Shown: piece after piece, positions 18,366-26,770 of the stretch
How the letters are laid out: the number at the start of each line of letters is the position of its first letter
Position numbering within the stretch: position 1 is the first letter of the stretch
Origin: Marinobacter sp. LQ44
Lineage (GTDB): Bacteria > Pseudomonadota > Gammaproteobacteria > Pseudomonadales > Oleiphilaceae
Direction: 5' to 3'
NCBI RefSeq assembly: GCF_001447155.2
Contig: NZ_CP014754.1
Location: forward strand, 3,720,001-3,784,000
DNA length: 64,000 nt
Program-made: the position numbers and the translations under genes
The notes under the pieces: model-generated
Database searches by the model: none
What the model saw: the letters and a program-made list of their open reading frames with translations, nothing else
What the model was told of the DNA's origin: nothing

Positions 18366-19378
18366 TTGAAAACGCGAAAAAGCTTTTAGATATGGTGATG
18401 AAGAAGATCGGAGGTAACGACAATGCTCTGTTGTTGAACGGAGATTCAAGTAGCGGGTTTTTACCATCTCACCCAGGCCTAATAGAGTCACAGAATAATG
18501 TTTGCCTGACATTGCGAACCGCTAGCTCCGAAGCAAAGGGAACGCTCACCGGCTTTGGATTCCTTATTGGTGGGTATGGAATTATTCTTTTCCTGTTTAT
18601 TGGTTTTTTTGGTGAGATCTTAAGTGGGGACTGGTGGTTTTTGTTTATATCCCTCTTAACAATTGCCGTTCCGATGGCGTGGGAAACGAGTCGCCCCCCA
18701 TCACTACCGATCGTCTTTAATCGACGGACTCAAGAAGTTTATTATGATATGCAGGGCGACTTGTACTATGCAACTTGGGATGGCATTGAGGCCGTTGCCT
18801 ATGAATACAGTATAGTGAATCAATATTCGGGATCAATCGTCCATGGTAATCTGGAGATTATTCTCCGGAAATTTGGTGCTCCCGATAACCGAATTGTACT
18901 GAACCTATCAGGGATTCCCGCGGGAAAACGAATGCGTACTTTGGTGGGTATTTGGGAGTATTTGAGATGTTTCATGACGATCGGCCCTTGGTTTGATGAG
19001 AATGGTAGAAGAACCGAAAACAGAAATTCCTTCATCGAAAAGGGCTTGGCGTCCAGTGCTGTCTCATCTCTTGACCAGTTGCTCGAAGGTAGAAAACTTC
19101 TCAGTAAAGAAAGGCAAGAGGGAGAGGGTATTTCTGGGACTGCAATTATTTATTGGTTTGGTTCATATTTCTTCTTTCCTGTTGCCTTTGGTGAGTTTTG
19201 CATACAAAAAATCGACAGGACCAGAAGCCTGAAGCACTGGCCAGACGTGGTACAGGAACGCCTGGATCCTAACGGCCCAACATCCCGACTGATCGATATC
19301 GAAGAAGACTACATGGCGCAAAAGCAGAAGGAGCTGGACGAGCTTCACGAGCGGATGCGGAAAACTCTGCCAAGGTAG
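18362..19378 (+). CDS. DUF6708-like membrane protein, putative immunity protein
   Basis: 338 residues starting at GTG (18362), which overlaps the effector stop as GTGA. Two transmembrane helices lie near the N-terminus (about 61-81 and 88-104). A beta-rich cytosolic domain follows, containing PIVFNRRTQEVYY and YDMQGDLYYATWD, a fingerprint I associate with DUF6708. A further hydrophobic stretch (about 263-283) precedes a charged helical tail (KQKELDELHERM). Coupling to the effector gene and an inner-membrane location suit immunity against a membrane-active toxin. An alternative is a second effector component. The coding sequence is notably AT-rich. Confidence 0.72.
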   Translation: MIENAKKLLDMVMKKIGGNDNALLLNGDSSSGFLPSHPGLIESQNNVCLTLRTASSEAKGTLTGFGFLIGGYGIILFLFIGFFGEILSGDWWFLFISLLTIAVPMAWETSRPPSLPIVFNRRTQEVYYDMQGDLYYATWDGIEAVAYEYSIVNQYSGSIVHGNLEIILRKFGAPDNRIVLNLSGIPAGKRMRTLVGIWEYLRCFMTIGPWFDENGRRTENRNSFIEKGLASSAVSSLDQLLEGRKLLSKERQEGEGISGTAIIYWFGSYFFFPVAFGEFCIQKIDRTRSLKHWPDVVQERLDPNGPTSRLIDIEEDYMAQKQKELDELHERMRKTLPR

Positions 19379-19491
19379 TTCTTCTATCAACAAAGTCGAT
19401 CGTTTGAAGCTGAAAAGTGAAGCAGTTAATTGGTATTTGGGGTGCCCTATGTGTCAGCGTAGTTGTCGCCTGATTATTTCAGAGGACAACC

Positions 19492-19992
19492 ATGCCCCAT
19501 TATTCACCGGAACGTAAAGAAGCCATTCTCCAGAAGATGGCTCCACCTCACAGCCTGACTGTTGCCGAGTTGGCCAGCCAGGAAGGCATCAGTACCGCAA
19601 CCTTGTACAATTGGCGTAAAGCCGCCAGAGCACGAGGTGCCGTTTTGCCATCGAATTCAGCTCATCCCGACAAGTGGAGTAGCGAAGAGAAATTCCGCAT
19701 TGTTCTGGAGACCGCCCCGATGACGGAGGCGGAACTCAGTGAATATTGCCGTAGGAACGGCCTTTACCCGGAACAAGTCGAATCTTGGAAAGCCGCCTGC
19801 ATGGGCGCCAATGCCCTGTCTGATGAACAGGCCAAGCAGAATCGGCAAGCGGCTAAGGCTGAGAAAAAGCGAGTCAAAAAACTCGAAGCCGAGTTGCGAC
19901 GCAAGGAAAAAGCTCTGGCAGAAACGGCTGCACTGCTGACGCTGTCAAAAAAAGCCGAGGCGATCTGGGGCCCCAAAGACGAGGACGAATGA
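19492..19992 (+). CDS. IS3-family transposase subunit A (OrfA)
   Basis: 166 residues. An N-terminal helix-turn-helix (VAELASQEGISTATLYNWRK, about 24-43) is followed by a second HTH-like block (AELSEYCRRNGLYPEQVESW) and a Lys/Glu-rich coiled coil (KKLEAELRRKEKALAE, about 125-150) typical of the leucine-zipper region of OrfA. The stop overlaps the OrfB start as ATGA, so the two subunits are probably coupled by reinitiation and possibly joined by frameshifting as in other IS3 elements. Confidence 0.92.
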   Translation: MPHYSPERKEAILQKMAPPHSLTVAELASQEGISTATLYNWRKAARARGAVLPSNSAHPDKWSSEEKFRIVLETAPMTEAELSEYCRRNGLYPEQVESWKAACMGANALSDEQAKQNRQAAKAEKKRVKKLEAELRRKEKALAETAALLTLSKKAEAIWGPKDEDE

Positions 19993-21035
19993 CCAGCCTC
20001 CCGGATCGCCAGCAGGCAGTTACCCTGATCCAAGAAGCTCAGGGTAACGGAGCCCGGCTGGACAAGGCTTACGCCTTGCTGAACCTGAGTATACGCACCT
20101 ATCAGCGCTGGACGGCAGACAAGGCTGTCAGCGCTGATCAACGCCCGGTGGTGCCCAGGCCGGCGCCCACCAACAAACTCTCGGAGGAGGAGCGTCAGGC
20201 CGTGATCTCACTGTGCAACCAGAAGGAATATCGAAGCTGTCCGCCGGCCTTCATCGTTGCGGATCAGCTGGATCAGGGCCGCTACCTTGCCTCGGAATCC
20301 ACCTTCTACCGAGTATTGCGGGAGAGGGATCAAGTACATCCCAGAGGTCGGCAAAAAGCGCCCCAGAGCAAGCGCAGGGCAACCACACACAAGGCCACAG
20401 AACCGAACCAGCTGTGGTCGTGGGACATCTCCTGGCTACCGGGGCCAGCAAAAGGCACCTGGTTCTATCTGTACCTGATGCTGGACGTATACAGCCGCAA
20501 GATCGTGGGGCACGAGGTCTATCACGGTGAAACCGGTGAGCTTGCCAGTGACTTCATCGAAAAAGCCTACTGGCGTGAGCACCTGGCGACGAAGGAGAAG
20601 CCTCTGGTGCTGCACTCCGACAACGGCAGCCCCATGAAGGCCTCAACCTTCCTGGAGAAACTGTACGATCTGGGCATTACACCCTCGAACAGTCGGCCCC
20701 GGGTTAGTAACGACAATGCCTACTCGGAGTCGTTGTTCAAAACCCTGAAGTTCCGTCCGGGGTTCCCGACAAACGGCTTCAGAACCATTGAGGAGGCCCG
20801 CAAATGGGTACTGGCGTTCGTACGTTGGTACAACACCGAGCACCGGCACAGCGCCTTGAACTACGTAACACCCCAGCAACGCCATACGGGCAAAGCTGAT
20901 CAGATCCTCGCCCAGCGAAAGCAGGTTATTGAAGCGGCGAAAGCCGAGAACCCGCGTCGCTGGTCTGGTGATATCCGAAACTTCAGCTTGCCGGAGTCAG
21001 TCACCCTGAATCCGGAAAAGGCGGTAAATTGTTAA
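19989..21035 (+). CDS. IS3-family transposase subunit B (OrfB, DDE integrase)
   Basis: 348 residues with an rve integrase core. The first catalytic Asp is in WSWDISWLPG (about 142), the second in LHSDNGSPMK (about 204) and the Glu in NDNAYSESLFKTLK (about 240), followed by the IS3 signature WYNTEHRHSALNYVTP. An HTH_21-like segment lies before the core. All catalytic residues are intact. Confidence 0.94.
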   Translation: MTSLPDRQQAVTLIQEAQGNGARLDKAYALLNLSIRTYQRWTADKAVSADQRPVVPRPAPTNKLSEEERQAVISLCNQKEYRSCPPAFIVADQLDQGRYLASESTFYRVLRERDQVHPRGRQKAPQSKRRATTHKATEPNQLWSWDISWLPGPAKGTWFYLYLMLDVYSRKIVGHEVYHGETGELASDFIEKAYWREHLATKEKPLVLHSDNGSPMKASTFLEKLYDLGITPSNSRPRVSNDNAYSESLFKTLKFRPGFPTNGFRTIEEARKWVLAFVRWYNTEHRHSALNYVTPQQRHTGKADQILAQRKQVIEAAKAENPRRWSGDIRNFSLPESVTLNPEKAVNC

Positions 21036-21047
21036 AGAGCTGATGAC

Positions 21048-22124
21048 TTAAACGCGACATCTACGTTGACAGACTCCGCTGTTCAGCGACTCAATGGCAT
21101 TGGTGGTGTAGATCACTTTCCGGATCGCCGGCGGGTACTCGAAGATGGTGATCAGGTTATCCCAGTGGCTTTGCCAGGAACGAGAGATCTGTGGGTATTG
21201 GCTGTCCCAGCGCTCTCCAAAGGCCTCCAGTGCCTGCCGGGCTTCATGTTCCGTGGCGGACTGATAGATCTGCTTCAGATCGGTCGTAACGGCCTTGTAG
21301 TCCTTCCAGGACACATAACGCAGTGAGTTGCGAACCATGTGCACGATGCACAGCTGTACCTTGGTCTGCGGGTACTCAGCGGCAATGGCATCCGGGAAGC
21401 CCTTGAGACCGTCCACGCAAGCGATCAGGATGTCCTCCAGGCCACGGTTCTTCAGTTCGGTGAGTACCGACAGCCAGAACTTCGCACCCTCGGTCTCGGC
21501 CAGCCAGAGACCCAGCAACTCGTTCTGGCCGTCCATGTTGATGCCCAGGGCCAGGTATAGGGACTTGTTGATGACCCGCTTGTTGTCGCGGATCTTCAGC
21601 ACGATGCAGTCCAGATAGACGATGGGATAGATCGGATCCAGCGGACGGTTCTGCCACTCCTGAACCTGCTCGATCACCCGCTCCGTCACTTTGGATACCA
21701 GAGTGGCCGAGATGTCCGCGTCGTACATTTCCTTGAAGGCATCCACGATATCCCGGGTGCTCAGGCCCTTGGCGTATAGCGCCAGGATCTGGTCATCCAT
21801 CTGGGTTAGGCGGGACTGGCCTTTGCGGACGAACTGAGGCTCGAAGGAACCGTCCCGGTCACGAGGGGCCTCTATCGGTACTTCGCCGTGCTGACCCTTC
21901 AGGCGTTTGGCAGAATAGCCATTACGGCTGTTGCCGGTGCCACGGCCTTCGGGCGCGTGCTTCTCGTATCCGAGATGTGCGTCCAGTTCGGCGTTGAGGG
22001 CGGTCTCGACCGTAAGCTTGACCAGCTGTTGAGTGAGGGCTCCGAGATCTCTTTCGGACTTGATGTCCTTGGCCAGCTCGGCGGCCATGGCTTTGAGTTT
22101 TTCTTGATCCACTTGTGTACCCAC
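21048..22124 (-). pseudogene. IS256-family transposase, 3' end truncated by IS3
   Basis: The frame opens with GTG at 22124 and follows the IS256 transposase (mutator type) through the DDE region: YLDCIVLKIRD with the first Asp, ACVDGLKGFPDAI with the second, and TNAIESLNS near the Glu. IS256 transposases normally continue about 40-50 residues beyond NAIESLNS. Here the frame reads GVCQRRCRV and stops, because it runs into the IS3 right inverted repeat at 21071. No remainder of the gene is found on the far side of the IS3 element. The protein is therefore probably inactive. Confidence 0.9.
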
Positions 22125-22184
22125 GATGGTATCCTTTTGAAAAGATTACTCAGTCGTGGGCAGTTACACAATTTGGTTTACAGC
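21072..22184 (-). mobile_element. IS256-family element, truncated remnant
   Basis: Only one end of the element remains. The left-hand end of the minus-strand gene lies near 22184, where TGTAAACCAAATTGTGTAAC starts an IS256-like terminal repeat. The other end was lost at the junction with the IS3 element (21071/21072). Confidence 0.75.
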
Positions 22185-22219
22185 CTCTTGCCAATAGTCT
22201 CGAATGATGATCCCGGAGT

Positions 22220-23104
22220 CTAGTTTTTTACGCAACGGAATCCACTACTCAGGGGCATGCTCGACTCTGGAACCACTCTGCGAGACACTGTTGAGCTATT
22301 GATGATGGGGCCTTGGTAGTCACCTCCTCGCATTACCCTTTCAGGTTCTTGGAGGCCTGGCGCGATAGTGACAGGCTCTCCTGACTCTGGACCCTGTGGG
22401 TTCATCCGCTCGGAGTTCTGATAATAGTCTGGTGCATAGTAGTCGTTGACCCATTCTGCAGCATTGCCGGTCATGTCATGCAATCCAGCTGGGTTAGGGG
22501 GATAACGACCGGGAGCATCCGGCATTGTTCGTTTATCACCGTAGAGCGCTGCTTTTGGGCCGCTTGCAATGCTGACGTTACGTCCCGGTTCTATTTCTCC
22601 ATTATCTGTAGCGTGCCGAACAGGTTTTCCGCCAGAGCGCGCCGCGTACTCCCACTGAGCTTCTGTCGGTAAGTCAACGGGTTGGTTAAACTGTTCTCCG
22701 AGCCAAAGGCAGAAAGCTTTTGCATCGTGCCATGATACTGGGGCGGGAAGCTCTGCGCTGAAACGTTCTGGGGATTCGTTGCGTTTGTCGTCGTAGAAGC
22801 GAGCTTTCATAGAGTGGCCGGATGCTTCTAAAAATATCTCGTAATCTCCTTGAGTCACCTCATACTTCTGGATAAAGAAGTCATCCAACACCACTTCATG
22901 AGCGGGAATGGTATCCGCACCCATTGCCCAGCCACCAGGGTTGCCCATCATGAATGCGCCACCTTCAACAAAGACCATGGCCTCCATTTGCCTGTGAACC
23001 ATATCGTCTTTTTTTGAGTCGGAATATCCGCTACAACCAGCCAAGTTTGTAGAGGTGATTAATGCGACAGGGAGAAAGTGTATGAAATATCGAGATATCG
23101 GCAT
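22220..23104 (-). CDS. SUMF1/EgtB/PvdO-family lipoprotein
   Basis: 294 residues. A lipoprotein signal ends in LAGC (Cys24). The rest is a formylglycine-generating-enzyme-like (FGE-sulfatase) fold: VEGGAFMMGN at the start, LPTEAQWEYAARSGG in the middle, MTGNAAEWVNDYY, and RVMRGGDY ending in SSGFRCVK. Most SUMF1-like proteins of this kind are not true sulfatase activators, and the lipid anchor argues against cytosolic sulfatase maturation. SUMF1-fold proteins are known to occur in T6SS gene clusters (for example TagR), so it may have been part of the vgrG island before the IS insertions. That link is an inference. Confidence 0.82.
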   Translation of the reverse strand: MPISRYFIHFLPVALITSTNLAGCSGYSDSKKDDMVHRQMEAMVFVEGGAFMMGNPGGWAMGADTIPAHEVVLDDFFIQKYEVTQGDYEIFLEASGHSMKARFYDDKRNESPERFSAELPAPVSWHDAKAFCLWLGEQFNQPVDLPTEAQWEYAARSGGKPVRHATDNGEIEPGRNVSIASGPKAALYGDKRTMPDAPGRYPPNPAGLHDMTGNAAEWVNDYYAPDYYQNSERMNPQGPESGEPVTIAPGLQEPERVMRGGDYQGPIINSSTVSRRVVPESSMPLSSGFRCVKN

Positions 23105-23242
23105 GCGGTCGGCTTCCTTTCCGCCATTTTACTTTAACGTGGGGATATACTAACGGAATCAGTACCTAAGCTCTATGAAGAAAACCTCATATTCGGATAG
23201 GGAGACTTTTTATAATGATGTGACGCGATTATTACCCATTTC

Positions 23243-23271
23243 CTCCATTTCTGCTGGGGGCGCGGTATAAT
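23243..23271 (+). promoter_or_regulatory. Candidate sigma-70 promoter for the DUF3592 genes
   Basis: A perfect TATAAT (23266-23271) lies 76 bases before the ATG at 23348. The -35 region is weak and not certain. The rest of the 243-base gap (23105-23347) is AT-rich without other recognisable structure and also serves the divergent SUMF1-type gene. Confidence 0.4.
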
Positions 23272-23347
23272 CTCGCCGGTTTCACGCTAAGGTTTTATCA
23301 AAAGCCCGCTCGAAACACGGAAGCAAACAATTTCAAGGAACGAAAAA

Positions 23348-24046
23348 ATGAAAACCCTGAAAATCCTAAAGTACACTTTCACCCTCATCGGCGTAGCCAT
23401 GCTGTTCGGCGCTTTTGCCAGCTACAACAGCACCTCTGCCTTTATCGATCGGGCTACCGAAACCAGCGGGATAGTGACTGAGCTTGTATATTCCCGCTCC
23501 AGTGATTCCAGTAGCTACTATCCGGTCGTGGCATTTCAGGATGCCAGTGGCCGAGAGATTGAGTTTCAGTCCCGTTCCGGTTCAAACCCTCCCTCCTTCA
23601 GGCGCGGTGAGCGGGTTTCTGTGTTGTATGAGCCCTCAGCGCCGGAGAACGCGCAGATCAACAGTTTCTTTTCCCTGTGGGGGATGTCATTGATCGTTGG
23701 CGGGCTCGGCCTGGTGTTTGCGTTGGTCGGTGGCGGGATGGTGCTGTTTGGTGTTCTGAAGGGGCGATCAAAAGCCTACCTGGAACAGCATGGCACCGAA
23801 GTACTCGCAAAGTTTGCGTCGGTTGAGCAGAACACCAGCCTCACGGTCAACGGCCGGAATCCTTTTCGCATTGTCTGCCAGTGGCAACACCCGCAAACCG
23901 GGGAGCTGCATGTGTTTCGAAGCGACAACCTGTGGTTTGATCCCAGCGACCACATTAATCAGGAGACCGTGCCGGTTCTGGTTGATGAATCCAACCTCAA
24001 ACGTTACTGGGTGAACACGTCATTTCTGCCCAAGTTAGCCGGTTAG
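23348..24046 (+). CDS. DUF3592-domain membrane protein
   Basis: 232 residues. A transmembrane helix (about 8-26) is followed by a beta-rich extracytoplasmic domain with SGIVTELVYSRSSDSSSYYP and GERVSVLYEPSAPENAQI, the DUF3592 fingerprint. A second hydrophobic helix pair follows (about 112-140). The C-terminal 90 residues form a second soluble domain (QWQHPQTGELHVFRSD). Function unknown. It is followed after 26 bases by a gene for a similar-looking membrane protein. Confidence 0.82.
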   Translation: MKTLKILKYTFTLIGVAMLFGAFASYNSTSAFIDRATETSGIVTELVYSRSSDSSSYYPVVAFQDASGREIEFQSRSGSNPPSFRRGERVSVLYEPSAPENAQINSFFSLWGMSLIVGGLGLVFALVGGGMVLFGVLKGRSKAYLEQHGTEVLAKFASVEQNTSLTVNGRNPFRIVCQWQHPQTGELHVFRSDNLWFDPSDHINQETVPVLVDESNLKRYWVNTSFLPKLAG

Positions 24047-24072
24047 TTTTTTCGGTCCCGACGGAGAGGAAA

Positions 24073-24684
24073 ATGCGTAGAAAAGGCACCACCGACTGGA
24101 CGCTTCTGCGGTCAGCAGTCAAAGATAATCTCGGTGATTTTTTCACTTTACTGGGCATGGGGCTTTGTTTCGGTATTGTAGGAGGAGGCGTTTTCTACTC
24201 TGGCTTTGGCGAATGGGGCGCCATGATCTTCGGGGCCTTTTTCGCGCTGATCGGTTTGGCCTTGTTCGTTTTCTCATTTGTCGCCACGTACTCAAGCATC
24301 GGCTATTACTACGAACAGGCACTGTTGCGTAAGCACGGCGTGGAGGTGGATGGCGTTCTGACCAGAAAAGAGGCGGACTGCCAGTTTCATCAGGAGTATG
24401 ACAAACACAACCGGCCATTGGACGAGGGACACTACCAGTGCAATCTGTTGGTTGAGTTTGATTTTCAGTTTAACGGCAAAAATTGCAGTGGCGCTTTCTA
24501 TCTGAATAAGGCTGAGCTGTTCGATAAACTCAGGGAAGGGGATCCGCTGCCGCTGAAAGTTCTGAGGCTTGACCCTTCCGTTCATACGGTACGTGAGCGG
24601 CGCCTCGCGAATATGCTTAAGGGCCGGGAGCCACAGACGCCGTCTCTGATTCCGGAAGGGGCAGAGATCAGCCAGTTGGCGTAG
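24073..24684 (+). CDS. Membrane protein, probable DUF3592 relative
   Basis: 203 residues with two adjacent transmembrane helices (about 20-45 and 50-75). A soluble domain follows (EADCQFHQEYDKHNRPL, then VEFDFQFNGK and LFDKLREGDPLPLKVLRLDP) whose layout recalls the DUF3592 domain of the upstream gene. The ribosome binding site GGAGAGGAAA precedes the ATG. Same strand and close spacing suggest an operon with 23348-24046. No function is assigned. Confidence 0.68.
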   Translation: MRRKGTTDWTLLRSAVKDNLGDFFTLLGMGLCFGIVGGGVFYSGFGEWGAMIFGAFFALIGLALFVFSFVATYSSIGYYYEQALLRKHGVEVDGVLTRKEADCQFHQEYDKHNRPLDEGHYQCNLLVEFDFQFNGKNCSGAFYLNKAELFDKLREGDPLPLKVLRLDPSVHTVRERRLANMLKGREPQTPSLIPEGAEISQLA

Positions 24685-24738
24685 GTGTACTGTCGCTATC
24701 CCGGTGAACCCTGCTCCATCGCACAAAACTGCAGTAAC

Positions 24739-24765
24739 GCCCGCCAGCCAAAGGACCTGGCGGGC
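24739..24765. terminator. Hairpin between convergent genes
   Basis: A perfect 9-bp inverted repeat GCCCGCCAG / CTGGCGGGC with a 9-base loop lies between the DUF3592-type gene and the subtilisin gene stop. There is no clear T run on either side. It is probably a bidirectional transcription end. Confidence 0.5.
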
Positions 24766-24773
24766 TCTCTACC

Positions 24774-26099
24774 TCAAGGGTTCACATTCACCAGCAAATT
24801 CGGTGACCCGTTCAGGTTGGTCAGCTGGTTCTGGCTTGCCTGGTTGCGGAGCGTCTGGGCAACCTGTTCCGGTGTCAGTCCTGGGTTCAGGCTGAGCAGC
24901 AACGCGGCGGCTCCTGCCACGTGGGGAGAGGCCATAGAGGTGCCGCTGATGGTGTTAAAGGCGGTATCGCCGGTGTGCCATGCGGCGGTGATGTCTGTGC
25001 CTGGCGCCATGATGTCCACGCAGGAACCGTGATTGGAGAAGCTGCTGCGACGGTCCTGGTTGTCGGTAGAACCTACGGTCACGGCTTCTGCTACACGGTT
25101 GGGAGAACCGCTGCAGGCATCGGCGTTGCTGTTACCCGCCGCAACCACCACTGGAATGCCGAAGGCCACGACTTCGCGAACGGCGTTGTCCAGTGTCGTT
25201 GAATTACCACCGCCCAGAGACATGTTGGCAACGGCCGGCTTTTCGGCGTTCTCTACCATCCAGTCCAGTGCTTCGATGATGGCACTGGTGGCGCCAGAGC
25301 CGCTGCAGCCAAGCACGCGCAGGCCGATCACCTGGCTTTCCTTAGCGACACCGAACAGCGAGCCGGTTGCCGTAGAGGCAACATGGGTACCGTGGCCGTT
25401 ACAGTCTTCGGCAGAGTAGGTTGCGATGGTGTCCTCATCACCGAAGGGAATCAGCCCGCCCAGCAATAAATCGATGATGCCACCAATTAACGGCAGGCCG
25501 CCCAGGGCGCTGTCATCGTGGAAGTTCACGCCGCTGGCACGGCCCTGAAAGTCTGCATGGGTGGTTCGGATGCCGGTATCCAGAACATAAACGTTGACAC
25601 CCTGCCCGGCAACGGTGGGGTAGGTAAACTGGGTGTCCAGGGGCAGGGTGGTCTGGTCAATCCGGTCCAGTCCCCAGGTGGCATCCTGTTGGGTTTGCGT
25701 GGAGGACGTTGTCATCCAGGTGTCCGGCTCCACTGCGAGTACTCCGGGCAGGGCGGGCAGCAGGTCGGCCTGGCTTTGGGTGAGCTGCACTGTTGCACCG
25801 GTCATCACGTTCTCATACAGAAACAGAATGTTCCCGCCGCCAACGGCAGTTAATAGCGCCTGGATACCGGCAGACAGATCACCACCAACACCCAGAAGTG
25901 AGGGCAGGGTTGGGTCGACAGTCACTATGTATCGTTGGGCAATGGTGTTTTCTGTGCTGGCGGTTGTGCTGGTGGATTCCGTTGTTGAAGATGTCCCGAG
26001 CAGCCCTGAGAGAAGACTGGCCTGGGTGTGCAACGGTGTGGTAGAGAGAACGATCGCGGCGGCAAGCGCGCAGGGACCGGTGTTCAGGGAAAAACGCAT
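24774..26099 (-). CDS. Secreted subtilisin-like serine protease (S8 family)
   Basis: 441 residues. A signal peptide (about 1-27) leads to a Thr/Ser-rich linker, an inhibitor I9-like propeptide (about 52-130) and the S8 catalytic domain. The triad is Asp174 (YVLDTGIRTTH), His236 (GHGTHVAS) and Ser388 (GTSMASPHVAG), with the oxyanion Asn323 (AAGNSNAD). A hydrophobic insert (GGLPLIGGIIDLLLGGLIP, about 200-218) sits between the Asp and His motifs and is unusual for the proteinase K-like group. It is an extracellular protease for nutrient acquisition or processing. It stands alone, downstream of a short repeated palindromic sequence. Confidence 0.93.
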   Translation of the reverse strand: MRFSLNTGPCALAAAIVLSTTPLHTQASLLSGLLGTSSTTESTSTTASTENTIAQRYIVTVDPTLPSLLGVGGDLSAGIQALLTAVGGGNILFLYENVMTGATVQLTQSQADLLPALPGVLAVEPDTWMTTSSTQTQQDATWGLDRIDQTTLPLDTQFTYPTVAGQGVNVYVLDTGIRTTHADFQGRASGVNFHDDSALGGLPLIGGIIDLLLGGLIPFGDEDTIATYSAEDCNGHGTHVASTATGSLFGVAKESQVIGLRVLGCSGSGATSAIIEALDWMVENAEKPAVANMSLGGGNSTTLDNAVREVVAFGIPVVVAAGNSNADACSGSPNRVAEAVTVGSTDNQDRRSSFSNHGSCVDIMAPGTDITAAWHTGDTAFNTISGTSMASPHVAGAAALLLSLNPGLTPEQVAQTLRNQASQNQLTNLNGSPNLLVNVNP

Positions 26100-26135
26100 G
26101 GTAGCTCCTTCTGTGACTTTTGTTTTTATCGTAGA

Positions 26136-26179
26136 GCATAATGCATGCGTTAATATTTCAAGTTCAATGCATAATGCAT
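26136..26179. repeat. Direct repeat of GCATAATGCAT upstream of the protease gene
   Basis: Two exact copies of the 11-mer GCATAATGCAT (26136-26146 and 26169-26179) lie 33 bases apart, close to three turns of the helix. Each is almost a palindrome. They sit between the protease start (26099) and the end of the DCC gene (26190), in an AT-rich stretch. This resembles paired operator sites. The regulator is unknown. Confidence 0.5.
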
Positions 26180-26189
26180 TAAATACTGG

Positions 26190-26555
26190 TCACGATGGGC
26201 CAACCGAACACGCATACTTCTTTTCGAACCGACGATCTGCCCAGGTTTCATAAACCCGTTTTGCGAGCGGATATAAAACAGGCCACAACAGAGGCTTGAG
26301 CAACCAGCCAAACGGCGTGTGAGACCAGGCACGAACATTGGCCGGCAAGCCGATCACCCATTCGCCGTTCCAGGTCATTAGGTGCAGCCGCTTGAGCAGT
26401 TCCTCACGTGTTGGCAACTGTACGTTGTGCGGATTCTGCTCGTGGATATCGGCAAAGATCAGGTCGCCACGTTGTAACTTTCTGAGCGTGCGGATTTCCT
26501 TGGCGCATAGTGGGCAGCGTCCGTCGTAGAAAAGGGTGTCATAACGCGGTGGCAT
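26190..26555 (-). CDS. DCC-family thiol-disulfide oxidoreductase-like protein (DUF393)
   Basis: 121 residues. The N-terminal signature FYDGRCPLCAKEI (about 8-20) is the DxxCxxC motif that names the DCC family, on a thioredoxin-like core. The C-terminal part (GWLLKPLLWPVLYPLAKRVYETWADRR) matches the usual DCC ending. A thiol redox role is predicted from the family and no partner is encoded nearby. The gene lies upstream of the protease on the same strand but is separated by the repeated palindromes. Confidence 0.88.
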   Translation of the reverse strand: MPPRYDTLFYDGRCPLCAKEIRTLRKLQRGDLIFADIHEQNPHNVQLPTREELLKRLHLMTWNGEWVIGLPANVRAWSHTPFGWLLKPLLWPVLYPLAKRVYETWADRRFEKKYACSVGPS

Positions 26556-26770
26556 CTGGTTCTCCGGTTCAACTCAGGCTTCGTGCCTTTGTATACGCTG
26601 TCGGCAATGCCCCCGGTTCAGTTTTGTGCTCGGGCGAAAGGTAATTGTTTGATAATGCAAGCAAGATGTTGGAACGCTACACTAGCAAGCTACGTGCAAC
26701 CCGCTTCTGCGGGCCTAACCGGCGTTGTCGATGACACGGCGCCATCCTGATCTGAAGGTATTGAAACAGC

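Larger units (their letters stand above)
19452..21071 (+). mobile_element. IS3-family insertion sequence, complete, inserted in IS256 remnant
   Basis: The element is 1,620 bp with imperfect terminal inverted repeats (left TGTCAGCGTAGTTGTCGC, right complement TGTCAACGTAGATGTCGC, two mismatches). It carries both orfA and orfB. No matching target duplication is visible: the left flank ends CCTATG and the right flank begins GACTCC. One side has therefore probably been deleted or rearranged since insertion. Confidence 0.88.

Noticed and set aside
22220..23104. Sulfatase-activating formylglycine enzyme
   Set aside because: The fold fits but no sulfatase is nearby, and the protein is a lipoprotein, so that activity is unlikely.
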